From Hyphomicrobiaceae bacterium (GTDB taxonomy: Bacteria > Pseudomonadota > Alphaproteobacteria > Rhizobiales > Hyphomicrobiaceae), in the NCBI GenBank assembly GCA_016793635.1, contig JAEUMD010000013.1, positions 124,001 through 188,000 of the forward strand: 64,000 nt of DNA, read 5' to 3'. A program made the translations under genes and the position numbers. Under the pieces are notes generated by a model, which was not told where the DNA came from, searched no databases, and worked only from the letters and a program-made list of their open reading frames with translations. Below are positions 1 to 9,102 of this stretch, in pieces (position 1 is the stretch's first letter; every line of letters starts with the position of its first letter).

Positions 1-1413
1 GTCAAGGCCGAGGATCTCACCGGCCTCGCGCGCGGCATCGCCTTCCGTATGTCGGAGAGCTTCGGCGTGTTGAAGCGTGAATTGATCGCCGAGGAGATCA
101 AATCACTCGATCAACCGGCCCGCGCCAGCCTGCGCAAATACGGTGTGCGCTTCGGCGCGTTCAACATCTTCATTCCGCTGCTGCTGAAGCCCGCCGCGTC
201 GGAAATGATCCTCACGCTCTGGTCGCTGAAACACGCTGGCGAGAACGGCCTCTCGCTCGACGCGCTGCCCGAGCCGCCGCGCGCAGGCCTCACGTCGGTG
301 GCGGCCAACGCGGCGATTCCCGAGCCGTTCTATCGCTCCGCCGGCTTCCATCTGTGCGGTCCGCGCGCCGTGCGCATCGATATTCTGGAGCGCCTCGCCG
401 ATCTCATTCGCCCCCTGCTCGCGTGGCGTGCTTCGGGTGAAAATCAGACGGCGCCGAAGGGCTCTACGGGCGATGGCGGCTTCACCATCCTGCCCGAGAT
501 GATGTCGATCCTCGGTTGCTCGCCGGATGAGCTTGGCGATGTGCTGAAAGCGCTCGGATTCCGGCTCGATCGCCATCGCGTCACCGCGCCGGCTTCGACC
601 GCCGCCGCTGCCAGCGTGGATGCCGATGCCGGCTCAACCGCATCCGAGGCGGCAGCCGAACCCACGATTGGAGATGCACCCGAGGTACCGGTTGCGGCGA
701 CGCCTAGCGAGACGGTAGCGGCAGCCGAAGCGCCCGCCGTTTCGGTGGAGCCTTCCGGTGAGGTGGCGCCGGCGTCTGCGGCAGCCACCGAGGCGGTGGA
801 GGCGTCAGGACCTTCCGCCCCGGCCGTCGCGGAGCCCTCCGAAACATTCATCGACATTTGGCGGCCACGCCGTCATCGCGCCGAGCAGGGCGCGCGCGAG
901 CAGCATCGTGGACGCCGTGGCGGTCGCGGCGGAGCGCGTGGTCGACAGGGCCATGCGGGTGGCGCGCCGGGCGGTACCGGGCAACCCGAGGCGGGTGGAG
1001 AGGCCGTGCCTGTCGCGGCGGCGGCTGCCGCCGGGGAAGGTGGCGAACGTCAAGAGCGCCACGAGCGTCGCGATCGCCATGAACGGCAGGGCCGCGAAGG
1101 CGGTGAGCGTGGTAACAGGCCTGAAGGACAGCAGCATCGCGACCGCAATCGCGATCGCGACCGGTCGCGCGGCCAAGGCGGCGAGCAGCGCCAGGGCGGG
1201 CGTTCCGAAGGGCGTGGAGAAGGCCGACAGGAGGGCCGGGGCGGTGGCGATCGGCGCCGGCGCGACGAGCAGCGCGGCGGCAAGCCGCAGGTCATCAGCG
1301 CGGCACCGCGCGGCGCCAAGAAAGGGACCGTCGATCCCGATTCGCCCTTCGCCAAACTCAGCGCCCTTAAGGAGGCGATGGAGAAGCGGTCGAAGGAAAG
1401 CTCGACTCCATGA
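1..1413 (+). CDS. C-terminal part of a helicase-related (SUV3/MgpS-like) protein
   Basis: The reading frame is open from base 1, so the gene starts upstream of the window and only the last 470 codons are seen. The first ~140 residues resemble the C-terminal part of the large helicase-like proteins that precede an S4 protein and fdxA in many Hyphomicrobiales; the helicase motor itself lies outside. After an Ala/Pro/Glu-rich linker comes a long Arg/Gly/Asp/Glu-rich tail of RG, RDR and GGR runs, typical of disordered RNA-binding extensions, ending in a short Lys-rich helix. The stop overlaps the start of the S4 gene (ATGA), indicating translational coupling and a shared role in RNA metabolism. 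The helicase identity rests on context and on this C-terminal region only. Confidence 0.75.
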   Translation, partial: VKAEDLTGLARGIAFRMSESFGVLKRELIAEEIKSLDQPARASLRKYGVRFGAFNIFIPLLLKPAASEMILTLWSLKHAGENGLSLDALPEPPRAGLTSVAANAAIPEPFYRSAGFHLCGPRAVRIDILERLADLIRPLLAWRASGENQTAPKGSTGDGGFTILPEMMSILGCSPDELGDVLKALGFRLDRHRVTAPASTAAAASVDADAGSTASEAAAEPTIGDAPEVPVAATPSETVAAAEAPAVSVEPSGEVAPASAAATEAVEASGPSAPAVAEPSETFIDIWRPRRHRAEQGAREQHRGRRGGRGGARGRQGHAGGAPGGTGQPEAGGEAVPVAAAAAAGEGGERQERHERRDRHERQGREGGERGNRPEGQQHRDRNRDRDRSRGQGGEQRQGGRSEGRGEGRQEGRGGGDRRRRDEQRGGKPQVISAAPRGAKKGTVDPDSPFAKLSALKEAMEKRSKESSTP

Positions 1414-1874
1414 GTCATGCCCCTGGCGCGGACGATGACGACGACGACGGCGAAGTAACGCCGGGCGATCCTCGCGCGACCGGCCAGAGGCTCGACAAAT
1501 GGCTGTGGTACGCCCGCGTCGCCAAGTCGCGGACGCTCGCTGCGGGCCTCGTCTCCGGAGGCAAGGTGCGTATCAACCGCGCCAAGGTCGATAAGCCGAG
1601 CCATACGATCAAGCCAGGAGACGTCGTCACGGTGTCCGTCGGGCCCAAGGTCCGCGTGCTCAAGATGCTCTCGCCCGGCGTGCGGCGCGGCCCCGCGACC
1701 GAGGCGCGCGGACTATTTGACGAATTGACTCTCGCCCCCGAACGCCCCCTTGTCGAAAGCGGAGCGCCGGGCAACGCCGCCGAGGCCGCTCCCGCTCACC
1801 GGGACCCGGGGAGCGGCCGGCCGACCAAGCGTGATCGACGGCAAATTCTCAATTTCAAGGGCGGCCGGCGCTGA
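1410..1874 (+). CDS. S4-domain RNA-binding protein (Hsp15-like)
   Basis: 154 aa. After an acidic N-terminus with a run of Asp residues there is an S4 domain at about residues 25-90: RLDKWLWYARVAKSR, then SGGKVRINRAKVDKPSH and IKPGDVV, the classic S4 signature. Hsp15 relatives bind rRNA and help recycle stalled 50S subunits; whether this one does is inference. The C-terminus is basic and of low complexity. It starts on the ATGA that ends the helicase-related gene, so the two are almost certainly cotranslated. Confidence 0.9.
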   Translation: MSHAPGADDDDDDGEVTPGDPRATGQRLDKWLWYARVAKSRTLAAGLVSGGKVRINRAKVDKPSHTIKPGDVVTVSVGPKVRVLKMLSPGVRRGPATEARGLFDELTLAPERPLVESGAPGNAAEAAPAHRDPGSGRPTKRDRRQILNFKGGRR

Positions 1875-2103
1875 TAGACGGTTCTCGACCGTTCGCGGCG
1901 GTATCCGGCGGGTTGGGGTTTCGCGGTGGCGCCGGTGCGGCTATAAGGGCGGCCGACGCGCCGGAAACACGCATTCGTGAGGCGCCGAGCCTTCTCGAAT
2001 CGAGCACGCGGCTGGTACCTTCGAGTGGAAAACGGGGGAATGTTCCTTCGCATCGGCCCGGTCGGGCGAGGGAAGCACTCATCAAGACTTCGGACATGAG
2101 CGA
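1875..2103 (+). other. Intergenic region before fdxA
   Basis: No gene is supported here. It contains the sequence GGCTATAAGGGCGGCC near 1940, which could include a -10 element for fdxA, but I see no convincing -35 partner. In related genomes fdxA directly follows the S4 gene. Confidence 0.3.
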
Positions 2104-2442
2104 ATGACCTACATCGTCAACGACAAGTGCATCAAATGCAAGTTCACGGACTGCGTCGAGGTGTGTCCGGTCGACTGCTTCTATGAAGGCGAGAACATGC
2201 TCGTCATTCATCCCGACGAATGCATCGACTGCGGCGTGTGTGAGCCGGAGTGCCCGGTCGAGGCGATCAAGCCGGATACGGAGCCGGGTCTCGAGAAGTG
2301 GCTCGAGGTCAACCGCGTCTATGCCGAGAAGTGGCCCAACATCACGGCCAAGAAAGATGCGCTGCCCGAGGCCGAGGAGTTCCGCGACGTCGAGGGCAAG
2401 TACGAGAAGTACTTCACCGACAAGCCCGGCACCGGCGACTGA
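2104..2442 (+). CDS. fdxA: 7Fe ferredoxin FdxA
   Basis: 112 aa, the usual length for the FdxA family. The N-terminal half carries two cysteine clusters: [17 protein letters not shown] followed by [16 protein letters not shown], the arrangement expected for one [3Fe-4S] and one [4Fe-4S] centre. The rest is an acidic C-terminal extension typical of Azotobacter-type 7Fe ferredoxins. It is a cytoplasmic one-electron carrier; its redox partner is not visible here. It follows the helicase/S4 pair as in other Hyphomicrobiales, but the CarD-type regulator often found immediately downstream is absent; a terminator and a tRNA gene on the other strand follow instead. Confidence 0.95.
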   Translation: MTYIVNDKCIKCKFTDCVEVCPVDCFYEGENMLVIHPDECIDCGVCEPECPVEAIKPDTEPGLEKWLEVNRVYAEKWPNITAKKDALPEAEEFRDVEGKYEKYFTDKPGTGD

Positions 2443-2474
2443 GCCGCCGCGCACACGAGTCATGATTGCTGGAT

Positions 2475-2511
2475 CGCCAGCGCCGGGATGAGACCTGGGC
2501 GCTGGCGTTCT
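2475..2511 (+). terminator. Rho-independent terminator of fdxA
   Basis: A 10-bp perfect stem (CGCCAGCGCC with GGCGCTGGCG) encloses a 13-nt loop and is followed by TTCTGTT. It lies 33 bp after the fdxA stop codon. Confidence 0.65.
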
Positions 2512-2676
2512 GTTGCGCGCCCCGCGTTCGTCGAATGCGCGAATTGCGCCCCGAACACGTGCACCCCGTCGGCTATCGACGAGCATGATGGAGCGCGCCC
2601 GTCACGGCCGACGCGCGCCGCCGCCTGCCGTCATGGCAGCTGCAGAACCTCGGATTTCGCAATTTTCGAAGAGAGA

Positions 2677-2753
2677 TGGTACCGCCTTCCCGGATCGAAC
2701 GGGAGACCTCCGGATCCACAATCCGGCGCTCTAACCAGCTGAGCTAAGGCGGC
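2677..2753 (-). tRNA. tRNA-His (GTG)
   Basis: The minus strand folds into a complete cloverleaf of 77 nt with genomically encoded CCA. The anticodon stem CCGGA/TCCGG encloses a loop with anticodon GTG. The acceptor stem begins GCCGCCT and ends AGGCGGT, giving a G1:U72 wobble pair with A at position 73. There is no sign of the extra G(-1) opposite C73 seen in most bacteria. This combination is the alphaproteobacterial form of tRNA-His, read by a divergent HisRS. Confidence 0.97.
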
Positions 2754-3126
2754 AAACCTCATTGCCTTGGAATGGGGCCTTGGAACGGGCCAAGCCTCCG
2801 GCACGGCCGCTGGTCCACACACCTTCGCGGACCGCCACGGCGAGACGTGTGTAAACCCTGGAGTTGGCCGTCCAGTCAAGTACAAATAGCCGGATCGCGT
2901 CAGGTTGACGAGGGGGCGGGGAGACGGCATGAGGGCCGCGACCTCTGCCCGTCTACGACGAGCTGGAGCATCATCGGACCGCACGGAATAGCGATAGCGA
3001 TGAGCGGTCGGATAAAGATGCTCCAGGAAAGCAGTGCCAGAGCACTTTCATCCGATCAGGGAACCGGCTGCGATTCCATCGGATCGGCTCGTGTTCGGGC
3101 GGGTGGGGCGGGCGACAGGGGAAAGC
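2754..3126 (+). other. Intergenic region between tRNA-His and dcd
   Basis: 373 bp with no supported gene. It must hold the promoter of the leftward tRNA-His gene and of the rightward dCTP deaminase; I could not pick clear hexamers. In-frame ATG codons upstream of 3127 exist but lack a Shine-Dalgarno sequence and family-like residues. Confidence 0.3.
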
Positions 3127-4290
3127 ATGGCCAAGAGCGCAACCAAGCCGGCATCATCGAAGGCGCCTGCGGTCGTCACGGCGGCACTGGGCGGGATTCT
3201 CCCTGCTCAAGACATCCGCGGGCTAGCCGAAGCGGGTGTCATCCAGACGACCACCCCGTTCGGCGCGCGTCAGGTCCAGCCCGCGAGCCTCGATCTGCGG
3301 CTCGGCACGGTCGCCTACAGGGTGCGCGCGAGCTTTTTGCCGCAACCGACGGCTGATGTCGCCTCGCGCCTCGCGGACCTTGCCCTGCACGAGGTCGATC
3401 TCACCAACGGCGCGGTTCTCGAGACGGGCTGTGTCTACGTGGTTCCGCTGCTCGAAAGCCTCGCCCTGCCGGCGCATATCGCTGCTGCGGCCAACCCGAA
3501 AAGCTCGACCGGGCGCCTCGACGTGTTCACTCGCGTCATCGCGGATCGCGTGCCGGCATTCGACACTGTTCCGGCGGGCTATAAGGGCCAGCTTTATGCC
3601 GAGATCTGTCCGCAGACGTTCCCGGTTCTCGTGCGTACCGGCTCGACGTTGTCGCAACTGCGTTTCCGTGTCGGCCAGCCGACCATCACCGACGCAGAAC
3701 TCGCGGACCTGCACCGGCGCGAGCGCCTCGTCGGCGGCGACGCAGCGGGAATGGTCGGCGCCGAACCGATGGCGGACATCCAGGGCGGGATCGCGCTCTC
3801 GGTCGATCTTGCCGGCGACTCGGCCGGGCTTGTCGGCTATCGCGCCAAGCGCCACACCGGTCTCGTTGATGTCGATCAGCCCGGTGCCTGCGGCCTGCTC
3901 GATTACTGGGAGCCGATCCACGCGCGCGCGCAGCGCCGCCTGATCCTCGACCCCGATCAGTTCTACATCCTCGCGTCGAAAGAAGCCGTGCACGTGCCGC
4001 CGACGCACGCGGCGGAGATGGTGCCGTTCAACCCTCTCGTCGGAGAGTTCCGTGTCCACTATGCGGGCTTCATGGACCCGGGCTTCGGCCATGCTCCGGC
4101 GGGGGGCACGGGCGCGCGGGTGGTGCTCGAAGTGCGGAGCCACAAAGTCCCGTTCGTGCTCGAGGACGGACAGGTTATCGGCCGGCTCGTCTACGAGCGC
4201 ATGCTCTCCGTGCCCGACAAGCTTTATGGCGTCGATCTCGGCTCGAACTATCAGGCGCAGGGCCTCAAGCTCTCCAAGCACTTCAAGTAA
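3127..4290 (+). CDS. dcd: dCTP deaminase, tandem-duplicated alphaproteobacterial form
   Basis: 387 aa, about twice the ~190 aa of E. coli Dcd. The enzyme converts dCTP to dUTP, feeding dUTPase and thymidylate synthesis in the cytosol (thyA lies at the far end of this window). The first half contains QPASLDLRLG and KSSTGRLDVFTRVIADR followed by GYKGQLYAEICP. The second half repeats the fold with GLLDYWEPI, HYAGFMDPGFG and VLEDGQVIGRLVYERM. I read this as two Dcd/dUTPase-type domains in one chain. The ATG at 3127 is chosen because GGGGAAAG precedes it and the sequence MAKSATK looks like a true N-terminus; an earlier ATG at 3034 has no support. Confidence 0.9.
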   Translation: MAKSATKPASSKAPAVVTAALGGILPAQDIRGLAEAGVIQTTTPFGARQVQPASLDLRLGTVAYRVRASFLPQPTADVASRLADLALHEVDLTNGAVLETGCVYVVPLLESLALPAHIAAAANPKSSTGRLDVFTRVIADRVPAFDTVPAGYKGQLYAEICPQTFPVLVRTGSTLSQLRFRVGQPTITDAELADLHRRERLVGGDAAGMVGAEPMADIQGGIALSVDLAGDSAGLVGYRAKRHTGLVDVDQPGACGLLDYWEPIHARAQRRLILDPDQFYILASKEAVHVPPTHAAEMVPFNPLVGEFRVHYAGFMDPGFGHAPAGGTGARVVLEVRSHKVPFVLEDGQVIGRLVYERMLSVPDKLYGVDLGSNYQAQGLKLSKHFK

Positions 4291-4497
4291 CGGGTCGTAG
4301 GATTACGCTGCCGTATCACGGCCTCGGGAAGGGCTGGACCGATCGGAGCGGAGGGTAGCCGCGCAAGCGGTTCAGGCCGCGACCGCGGCCCGGCGCCAGT
4401 GCGCCGGTTGCGCACCAATTGGCAGAGCCCAAAAAATAGTTGGCGCGACGCCAAAGCGCTGCTATTACGCGGCTCGCTCTGCTTCGCCAGAGCCTGT

Positions 4498-4572
4498 TCC
4501 GCGGTAGCTCAGTGGTAGAGCATCCGACTGTTAATCGGACGGTCGTAGGTTCGAGCCCTACCCGCGGAGCCA
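4498..4572 (+). tRNA. tRNA-Asn (GTT)
   Basis: Complete cloverleaf: acceptor TCCGCGG/CCGCGGA, D arm GCTC-AGTGGTA-GAGC, anticodon stem-loop with GTT, T arm with GTTCGAG, discriminator G and encoded CCA. 75 nt. Confidence 0.97.
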
Positions 4573-4709
4573 TCTCTCATGACATTCGGCTTTATCAGTG
4601 CTGCACAGCGCTCAGCTTGCGCGCGTCCGCGTGCAGACACACGTCGCGCGCAGCCAAACTCGCGCATCGTGCCGGCGTCCCGGGCAAATTCTGGAATGTT
4701 GGAAAAGAG

Positions 4710-4783
4710 TGGAGGCCACGCCCGGAATCGAACCGGGGTAAACGGATTTGCAGTCCGGCGCGTAACCACTCCGCCACGTGGCC
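4710..4783 (-). tRNA. tRNA-Cys (GCA)
   Basis: The minus strand forms a cloverleaf with acceptor GGCCACG/CGTGGCC, anticodon loop CTGCAAA (anticodon GCA), T loop GTTCGAT and encoded TCCA. 74 nt. It faces the tRNA-Asn gene across 137 bp. Confidence 0.97.
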
Positions 4784-5228
4784 TTTTCCTGCGACGCCGT
4801 GTGGTTTCCCGGCGAAGATGAACGCTCGCCGCGCCAGGGCGGGGCTCGCGTTCGGAGCGTCCGATTAACATGCCCGCCCCCGCGCCACAAGCGCCGCGAG
4901 AGGGGTGGTCTGCGGCCTCCGCCGGGATGGTCGCTACAACCGTCGGTGGCGCCCGGCGAAGTGAGAGCGCCGCCGCGAATGTCGCGGCCAGCTCCGTCGC
5001 CTCGACCCAAATTGCCCTACCCTTCCTGAAGCTTTCGTGTATAAGGGCGCCACGAGTGCGGGTCTCGCGGCCCGCGCTTGGCGTTTTTATGACGCGAACC
5101 CGCGACCCTGCTGGACGACATCCCGGCTGTGGCCGCCCATGTGACGCAGAGGCCCGCTCCCCGGCACGAGCCCGGTACAGACGGCGCCGAGCGTCGCTTC
5201 CTCATCCTCCAGACTGAAAGGAACCCCG
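4784..5228 (+). other. Intergenic region / leader of rpsO
   Basis: 445 bp without a supported gene. TATAAG at 5040-5045 is a plausible -10 element for rpsO, giving a leader of about 175 nt, but the matching -35 is weak. truB, the usual gene before rpsO in many bacteria, is not here. Confidence 0.3.
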
Positions 5229-5510
5229 ATGTCGCTGATCGCGCCCGAGCGCAAGGCCGCCAAGGCTGAAGTCATCAAGAACAACGCCACCAAGGCGAAC
5301 GATACCGGCTCTCCCGAGGTTCAGATCGCCATCCTCACCGAGCGCATCAACCACCTCACCGAGCACTTCAAGACGCACAAGAAGGACAACCACTCGCGCC
5401 GCGGGCTGCTGAAGATGGTCGGCCATCGCCGCCAGCTTCTCGACTACGTGAAGCGCAAGGACGAGCCGCGCTACCAGAAGATCATCGAGAAGCTCGGCAT
5501 CCGCCGCTGA
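5229..5510 (+). CDS. rpsO: Ribosomal protein S15
   Basis: 93 aa, slightly longer than the usual 89 because of the N-terminus [15 protein letters not shown]. The core motifs [30 protein letters not shown] and the C-terminus [12 protein letters not shown] are those of S15, which binds the central domain of 16S rRNA early in 30S assembly. The Shine-Dalgarno GAAAGGAA lies about 6 nt before the ATG. It is followed by pnp, the widely conserved rpsO-pnp pair. Confidence 0.98.
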   Translation: MSLIAPERKAAKAEVIKNNATKANDTGSPEVQIAILTERINHLTEHFKTHKKDNHSRRGLLKMVGHRRQLLDYVKRKDEPRYQKIIEKLGIRR

Positions 5511-5578
5511 CGCGCGGTGGACCGCATGCGCCGGTTCACGGTGAAGCCGAACCCTCGATCACCGAGCTGACACGACCC

Positions 5579-5612
5579 GCGGCGCCGGCTCCATGAGAGA
5601 TGCCGGCGCCGC
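5579..5612 (+). promoter_or_regulatory. rpsO-pnp intercistronic hairpin
   Basis: An 11-bp perfect inverted repeat, GCGGCGCCGGC and GCCGGCGCCGC, with a 12-nt loop lies between rpsO and pnp. There is no good T-tract, so it could be an attenuating terminator or a processing hairpin. In E. coli an RNase III hairpin in this position mediates PNPase autoregulation; the same role here is inference. Confidence 0.55.
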
Positions 5613-5728
5613 TTGCGTTCCTGCCCGGCGGGACAATCCGCTGCCCGGGTGCGGCGAGGGCCCGGCCCTGCTGCCGCAGACTTTCGACCGAGACGAATAG
5701 AAACGAAGACCGAAACGAAAGACCGAAC

Positions 5729-7939
5729 ATGTTCGACATCCATCGCGTGGAAATCGATTGGGGTGGACGCAAGCTGAAGCTTGAGACCGGGCGCATCGCC
5801 CGCCAGGCCGACGCTTCCGTTCTGGCCCATTATGGCGAGACGAGCGTGCTGGCGACCGTCGTCGCCGCCAAGTCCGCCAAGCCTGGCATCGACTTCTTCC
5901 CGCTGACCGTGAACTACCAGGAGAAGACCTACGCTGCGGGCAAGATCCCCGGTGGCTTCTTCAAGCGCGAGGGCCGCCCGAGCGAGAAGGAAACGCTCAC
6001 CTCGCGCCTTATCGACCGTCCGATTCGCCCGCTCTTCATCGATGGCTTCAAGAACGAGACGCAGGTCGTCATCACCGTGCTCTCGCACGACATGGAGAAC
6101 GACCCCGACATTCTGAGCATGGTCGCCGCTTCCGCGGCGCTGACGCTCTCTGGCCTGCCGTTCCTCGGACCGATCGGCGCCGCGCGCGTCGGCTACATCG
6201 GCGGCGAGTACGTGCTGAACCCGATGATCGACGAGATGACCGAGTCGTCGCTCGATCTCGTCATCGCCGGTACGCAGGACGCCGTGATGATGGTCGAGTC
6301 GGAGGCGAAGGAGCTCTCCGAGAAGACGATGCTCGAGGCGGTGATGTTCGGCCATCGCCATTTCCAGCCGGTGATCGACGCGATCATCAAGCTGGCCGAG
6401 AAGGCGGCGAAGGAGCCGTGGGACATCAAGCTCCCCGACAAGGACAAGTACAAGGCTCAGGTCAAGGAGATCGCGGAGGCGACACTGCGCCAGGCCTTCT
6501 CGACCGCCGAGAAACAGAAGCGCAACGATCTCGTCGCCGAAGCGAAGAAGAAGGTCGTCGAGGGCGTCACCATTCCGGACGACCCGAGCGAGAAGGTGCT
6601 CCTGATGGATACCTTCAAGTCGCTCGAGATGGACATCATGCGCACCGACGTCGTGAAGACCGGCCGCCGCATCGATGGCCGCGACCTCAAGACCGTGCGC
6701 CCCATCGTTTCCGAGGTTCACGTTCTGCCGCGCGCACACGGCTCGGCCCTGTTCACGCGCGGTGAGACGCAGGCACTCGTCGTCGCGACGCTCGGCACGG
6801 GCGAAGACGAGCAGTTCGTCGACGCGCTCGAGGGCACGCGCAAGGAGCGCTTCATGCTCCATTACAACTTCCCGCCCTACTCCGTCGGTGAAACCGGCCG
6901 CATGGGTTCGCCCGGCCGCCGCGAGATCGGCCACGGCAAGCTCGCCTGGCGCGCCGTGCGCCCGCTGCTGCCGGCGCACGAGGAGTTCCCCTACACGGTG
7001 CGCGTGGTCTCCGAGATCACCGAGTCGAACGGCTCGTCGTCGATGGCGACGGTGTGCGGCGCCTCGCTCGCGCTGATGGATGCGGGCGTGCCGATGAAGG
7101 CGCCCGTCGCCGGCATCGCCATGGGCCTCATCAAGGAGGGTGACGAGTTCGCCGTGCTCTCCGACATCCTTGGCGACGAGGATCACCTCGGCGACATGGA
7201 CTTCAAGGTGGCTGGCACCGCCAACGGCGTCACGTCGCTGCAGATGGACATCAAGATCACCGGCATCACCGAAGAGATCATGCGCATCGCCCTCGATCAG
7301 GCGAACCACGGCCGCATGCACATCCTCGGCGAGATGTCGAAGGCACTTTCGGGCGCCCGCGAGGAGCTCGGCGATTACGCGCCGCGCATCGAGACGATCA
7401 AGATCCCGACCGACAAGATCCGCGAGGTCATCGGCTCGGGCGGTTCCGTCATCCGCGAGATCGTTGCGGAATCGGGCGCCAAGATCGACATCAGCGACGA
7501 CGGCACGGTGAAGATCGCGTCGGCCAATCGCGAGAGCATCGAGAAGGCCCTGCACCGGATCAAGATGATCACCTCCGAGGCCGAGGTCGGCCAGATCTAC
7601 AAGGGCAAGGTCGTCAAGATCATGGAGTTCGGCGCGTTCGTGAACTTCTTCGGCGCGAAGGATGGCCTCGTTCACATCTCGCAGCTCGCACCGGGTCGTC
7701 CGGCGACGGTCGGTGATGTCGTCAAGGAGGGCCAGGAGGTCTACGTCAAGCTGCTCGGCTTCGACGATCGCGGCAAGGTGCGCCTGTCGATGAAGATCGT
7801 CGATCAGGCAACGGGCAAGGAGATCCCGCGCGAGGAAGGCGCGGAGCCCGAGGAGGAGATGCATCGCGAGCGTCCGCCGCGGCGTGACCGCGAGGGCGGC
7901 CGTGGCGGTGATCGCCGTCCGCGCCGCGATCGCGACTGA
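5729..7939 (+). CDS. pnp: Polyribonucleotide nucleotidyltransferase (PNPase)
   Basis: 736 aa, a little longer than typical because of the C-terminal tail. PNPase is a phosphorolytic 3'-5' exoribonuclease and degradosome partner. Two RNase PH-like domains are visible: the first with [19 protein letters not shown], the second starting near [15 protein letters not shown] and containing [18 protein letters not shown]. They are followed by a KH domain ([18 protein letters not shown]) and an S1 domain ([20 protein letters not shown]). The extra tail is Arg/Asp/Gly-rich, like the tail of the helicase-related protein at the window start, and may interact with RNA or RNase E. The ATG at 5729 ([13 protein letters not shown]) matches the family N-terminus. 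Confidence 0.98.
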   Translation: MFDIHRVEIDWGGRKLKLETGRIARQADASVLAHYGETSVLATVVAAKSAKPGIDFFPLTVNYQEKTYAAGKIPGGFFKREGRPSEKETLTSRLIDRPIRPLFIDGFKNETQVVITVLSHDMENDPDILSMVAASAALTLSGLPFLGPIGAARVGYIGGEYVLNPMIDEMTESSLDLVIAGTQDAVMMVESEAKELSEKTMLEAVMFGHRHFQPVIDAIIKLAEKAAKEPWDIKLPDKDKYKAQVKEIAEATLRQAFSTAEKQKRNDLVAEAKKKVVEGVTIPDDPSEKVLLMDTFKSLEMDIMRTDVVKTGRRIDGRDLKTVRPIVSEVHVLPRAHGSALFTRGETQALVVATLGTGEDEQFVDALEGTRKERFMLHYNFPPYSVGETGRMGSPGRREIGHGKLAWRAVRPLLPAHEEFPYTVRVVSEITESNGSSSMATVCGASLALMDAGVPMKAPVAGIAMGLIKEGDEFAVLSDILGDEDHLGDMDFKVAGTANGVTSLQMDIKITGITEEIMRIALDQANHGRMHILGEMSKALSGAREELGDYAPRIETIKIPTDKIREVIGSGGSVIREIVAESGAKIDISDDGTVKIASANRESIEKALHRIKMITSEAEVGQIYKGKVVKIMEFGAFVNFFGAKDGLVHISQLAPGRPATVGDVVKEGQEVYVKLLGFDDRGKVRLSMKIVDQATGKEIPREEGAEPEEEMHRERPPRRDREGGRGGDRRPRRDRD

Positions 7940-7967
7940 CAACGCTTTCCGAGTTTGAAAGAAGCGA

Positions 7968-7998
7968 GGCCGCCGGGAGTAATCCCGGCGGCCTTTTT
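7968..7998 (+). terminator. Terminator of rpsO-pnp
   Basis: Perfect 11-bp stem GGCCGCCGGGA/TCCCGGCGGCC with a GTAA loop, followed by five T residues; 28 bp after pnp. Confidence 0.93.
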
Positions 7999-8298
7999 GC
8001 GCCTACTCCAGGAACAGTTGCGAGCATGGCTTGGCAGTGCACGACTCCAGAACCGTAAAATCTGTTAGTTGCGCGCGGTGGTTTTTGCGAATCGTCGAAC
8101 CGTGTTGATCAGGCTTGTCAGCACTTCGGCCGCCCATTCTGCGTATCGCAACATGCGTCGACCCGGATTGCCCGAGGCGATACCGAGCGGCCGGTCGATG
8201 CCGGCGCGGGGGCGGGCACGCTTCAACCGCATGCCCAGTCCCGCTTTCCGTCCCAATCCCGCGCCGCACCGATCGTGTTGCGCCATGGAGGCAAACCG
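7999..8298 (+). other. Intergenic region before aqpZ
   Basis: 300 bp; I see no gene or structured RNA. It should contain the aquaporin promoter. Confidence 0.3.
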
Positions 8299-8994
8299 AT
8301 GAGCAAGAAACTTATCGCAGAGGTATTCGGCACCTTTTGGCTGGTGTTCGGCGGTTGCGGCAGCGCCATCTTCGCGGCGGGCTTTCCCGAACTGGGTATC
8401 GGCTTCACCGGCGTGTCGATGGCATTCGGCTTGACGGTGCTGACGATGGCTTATGCCGTCGGACACATCTCGGGCGGTCACTTCAATCCCGCCGTTTCGA
8501 CGGGCCTCGCCGTCGCCGGGCGGTTCTCGTTCTCCGAGCTTCTGCCCTATATCGTGGCGCAGCTCGTCGGCGCCGTCGCGGCCGCTGCGGTCCTCTATCT
8601 CATTGTCAGCGGCAAGGCTGGCTTCAACGGCGTCGGTGGCTTCGCCGCGAACGGCTATGACAAGCTTTCGCCGGGCGGCTACGCGATGATGTCGGCATTC
8701 GTGGCGGAGACCGTGCTGACCGCGTTCTTCCTCATCGTCATCCTCGGCGCCACCGATCGCGGCGCGCCAGCAGGCTTCGCTCCGATCGCCATCGGCCTCG
8801 CGCTGACGCTGATCCACCTGATTTCGATTCCGATCACCAACACCTCGGTCAACCCGGCACGCTCGACCAGCCAGGCGCTGTTTGCGGACGGCGGTGCGAT
8901 GGGACAGCTCTGGCTGTTCTGGGTCGCGCCGATCGTTGGCGGCATCATCGGCGGTTTGATCCACAAACATCTGCTGGCCAGCGATGCGCGTTGA
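8299..8994 (+). CDS. aqpZ: Aquaporin Z-type water channel
   Basis: 231 aa, the normal AqpZ length, with six hydrophobic segments. Both NPA boxes are intact: GGHFNPAVS after the second helix and [13 protein letters not shown] near the fifth. The residues before the second box fit a water-selective AqpZ rather than a glycerol facilitator (GlpF proteins carry an extra NPARD-type motif). It sits in the inner membrane and allows passive water flux. The ATG at 8299 follows GGAGGCAAACCG, a good ribosome site, and gives the standard start [16 protein letters not shown]. Confidence 0.95.
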   Translation: MSKKLIAEVFGTFWLVFGGCGSAIFAAGFPELGIGFTGVSMAFGLTVLTMAYAVGHISGGHFNPAVSTGLAVAGRFSFSELLPYIVAQLVGAVAAAAVLYLIVSGKAGFNGVGGFAANGYDKLSPGGYAMMSAFVAETVLTAFFLIVILGATDRGAPAGFAPIAIGLALTLIHLISIPITNTSVNPARSTSQALFADGGAMGQLWLFWVAPIVGGIIGGLIHKHLLASDAR

Positions 8995-9016
8995 CCAGGT
9001 CACAATCGAGCACAAC

Positions 9017-9045
9017 AGGCCGCGGGGATCGCTCCCCGCGGCCTT
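9017..9045 (+). terminator. Terminator of aqpZ
   Basis: Stem AGGCCGCGGGGA/TCCCCGCGGCCT with a TCGC loop, followed by TCTGTT, 22 bp after the stop. The symmetric stem may also serve the leftward nemA-like gene that converges on it. Confidence 0.85.
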
Positions 9046-9102
9046 CTGTTGAATGAAGCGGCGATCCTGCCCGCCCGCTTCAGTGATTGAGCGGACCTGC
9101 GG

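Noticed and set aside
1938..1950. Recurring TATAAGGGCG motif (also near 5040 and 56980) as a shared regulatory box
   Set aside because: Three short matches in a GC-rich window with no consistent spacing to genes; it could be ordinary -10 sequence.
5471..7942. An 823-codon open frame antisense to pnp
   Set aside because: It is a shadow of the GC-rich pnp gene; its composition (His/Asp/Arg-rich repeats) is not protein-like and it has no ribosome site.
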